Assembly: GCA_964343275.1 (NCBI GenBank)
Contig: CAYFIY010000028.1
Location: 1-15,465 of the forward strand
From: Hadarchaeum sp964343275
Lineage (GTDB): Archaea > Hadarchaeota > Hadarchaeia > Hadarchaeales > Hadarchaeaceae
Direction: 5' to 3'
Length of the DNA stretch: 15,465 nt
The translations under genes were made by a program, and so were the position numbers. A model generated the notes under the pieces. It searched no databases. It saw only the letters and a program-made list of their open reading frames with translations, and was not told where the DNA came from. Within the stretch, counting starts at the first letter, position 1, and each line of letters opens with the position of its first letter. Shown one piece after another: positions 14,221 through 15,465 of the stretch.

Positions 14221-14469
14221 ATGGGGGCAAGATATATTTTGAACAAGCTCAAATGGGGAGTAAATGAAGAGATTATAAGCGCGAGAGTGACAATAGCGCA
14301 CGGTGGGGTTCCCGAAAACAAGCTCATTTTAGATGGTTGCGACGTTATGAAGTTAGACCGTGGCTTCATGCGGGTGAACACACCTGAGGAAGAGGTGGAG
14401 ATCCCCCATCATAGGATAACAAGAATCGAGGTGGAGGGATCGTTAAAATACCAAAAAAGTGGGATTTGA
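14221..14469 (+). CDS. DUF504 family protein
   Basis: The 82-residue protein matches the small archaeal DUF504 domain: an opening RYILNKLKWG helix, an ARVTIAHGGVPENK strand-turn, then the closing IPHHRITRIEVEG, where the family has the conserved IPxHR motif. Its function is not established; fusions and neighbourhoods in other archaea link the domain to RNA metabolism, as far as I recall. ATG 14221 is preferred since the family begins at that helix and GTGAT lies four bases before it. An in-frame ATG at 14191 would add ten residues. It lies between the metallo-hydrolase and the antiporter, one base from the latter, so the three are probably one transcript. Confidence 0.82.
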   Translation: MGARYILNKLKWGVNEEIISARVTIAHGGVPENKLILDGCDVMKLDRGFMRVNTPEEEVEIPHHRITRIEVEGSLKYQKSGI

Positions 14470-14470
14470 C

Positions 14471-15465
14471 ATGGATTTTTTGCTAGCCATGCTAATACTG
14501 CTTCTTTTTGCTAAAATTTTTGGCGATGCAATGCATCGCCTCGGCTTTTCGTCACTCATAGGGGAAGTATTCGCGGGAGTCTTACTCGGCCCGGCGTTAT
14601 TGGGATTGGTCCCATCCAGTGATGCATTATACGGAATTGCCATGTTGGGCCTTGTTTTATTGATGTTGGTAGCGGGTATGAACTCGCGTTTTGACCTCTT
14701 CACCAAAATTAAATTTAAGGCCTTTGTGATCGCGATATTTGGCATGAGTGTGTCATTCCTTTTTGCTTTCGTCGTATCCTACTCTATGGGATTTGAACTT
14801 CTTCCTAGCCTTTTCGTCGCTGCCGCTTTGAGTAACACCGCCACGGAAATAACCGCGAGATTCACCACCGGTCATCACTTAAGTCAAGTGATAGTTAGTG
14901 CCGCTTTAGTTGACGATATAATAGCCGTTTACATACTGGGAATACTCTCAGCGTCCACAGTAATAGGAACGCTCAACATTGAAGTGCTGATTTTGGCAAC
15001 TATCAGCATAATCGCATTTTTCCTTATAATCGGCTATCTATCTCATTTACTCATAATCAAACACGACATGATAAGAAGGCTGTGGAAATATGAAGCGCGA
15101 GGGATACCTCTTCTCTTCGTTGTATCCCTAGCTTTGGCGTTGGCGGTCATAGCCCAGAACATCGGGCTCCACGCTATAATAGGAGCATATATGGCCGGTT
15201 TATTCATCGGTAGAATGCGCGAACGCCCTATGGCGATGCTGCAAGGGAGGATCCACTACAACAAGATAATGAATGATATATCAAATAACCTACAAACTAT
15301 CCTAACGCCGATATTCTTTGCCTACGTTGGGCTGAAATTTGCGCCGAACTGGGGAGGCATGAATCTACTAATGATAGCCGTTCTCCTGATAGCGGCTTTC
15401 GCGGGCAAGATCATCGGATGTGGCGGCGGAGCCGCCGTCATGGTGTTGAACTCCCGCGACAGTAT
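14471..15465 (+). CDS. Cation/proton antiporter, CPA2 (Kef/NapA-like) family, partial
   Basis: The first 331 codons are present and the frame runs off the right edge. The protein is a polytopic membrane protein with many hydrophobic segments from the first residues on. Family marks are LGFSSLIGEVFAGVLLGP near the front, LLMLVAGMNSRFDL, ALSNTATEIT (the unwound-helix region) and ALVDDIIAVYILG, whose adjacent aspartates match the ion-binding pair of electrogenic antiporters. IGLHAIIGAYMAGLFIG and LTPIFFAYVGLKF follow in the usual order. It probably exchanges Na+ or K+ for protons at the cytoplasmic membrane. Any C-terminal regulatory (TrkA) domain would be beyond the window. The ATG is one base after the DUF504 stop. 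Confidence 0.88.
   Translation, partial: MDFLLAMLILLLFAKIFGDAMHRLGFSSLIGEVFAGVLLGPALLGLVPSSDALYGIAMLGLVLLMLVAGMNSRFDLFTKIKFKAFVIAIFGMSVSFLFAFVVSYSMGFELLPSLFVAAALSNTATEITARFTTGHHLSQVIVSAALVDDIIAVYILGILSASTVIGTLNIEVLILATISIIAFFLIIGYLSHLLIIKHDMIRRLWKYEARGIPLLFVVSLALALAVIAQNIGLHAIIGAYMAGLFIGRMRERPMAMLQGRIHYNKIMNDISNNLQTILTPIFFAYVGLKFAPNWGGMNLLMIAVLLIAAFAGKIIGCGGGAAVMVLNSRDS

Overview
The window looks archaeal, most likely from an uncultivated TACK-type lineage such as Bathyarchaeia. That placement is inference from gene content, not from a marker tree. The evidence is a set of archaeal families (UPF0200, UPF0201, an F420-dependent NADP reductase, a Trm-G10-like tRNA methyltransferase, archaeal PRPP synthetase, an inactivated-type family B polymerase, an aldehyde ferredoxin oxidoreductase remnant). 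TATA-type promoters about 25-28 bases ahead of start codons, several implying leaderless transcripts, point the same way. Base composition is moderate. I saw no rRNA, tRNA, CRISPR array or insertion sequence.

Left part (1-2907): metal and redox functions. The N-terminus of a heavy-metal P-type ATPase with two CxxC domains runs off the left edge. It is divergent from a nickel/cobalt-type permease with a histidine-rich loop. A compact minus-strand operon follows: glutaredoxin, ferredoxin:thioredoxin reductase-like protein and DsrE-family protein. It is divergent from an aldehyde ferredoxin oxidoreductase gene broken by a large internal deletion. One palindromic TATA element appears to serve both directions.

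Central left (2966-4948): four co-directional genes, namely a stand-alone Lrp/AsnC ligand-binding domain, a UPF0200 P-loop kinase-like protein, a UPF0201 protein and an F420-dependent NADP reductase. The first three overlap or nearly abut.

Centre (5193-8389): the most interesting region. It is a tightly coupled three-gene operon: a RadA-like protein with a degraded P-loop, a small 89-residue protein probably starting at CTG directly after the previous stop, and a family B DNA polymerase. The polymerase has lost the exonuclease residues and one of the two motif C aspartates (PolB2/Dpo2 type). By analogy with bacterial ImuA-ImuB-DnaE2 and with the damage-inducible Dpo2 of Sulfolobales, I propose an archaeal damage-tolerance complex, or mutasome.

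Right part (8473-12361, minus strand): a small membrane protein, an LpdD-like protein, RNase Z, a tRNA guanine-N2 methyltransferase and ribose-phosphate pyrophosphokinase. This is tRNA maturation and nucleotide housekeeping. On the plus strand (12421 to the end) are a PflX-type radical SAM protein, a glyoxalase II-like metallo-hydrolase, a DUF504 protein and a CPA2-type cation/proton antiporter cut by the right edge.
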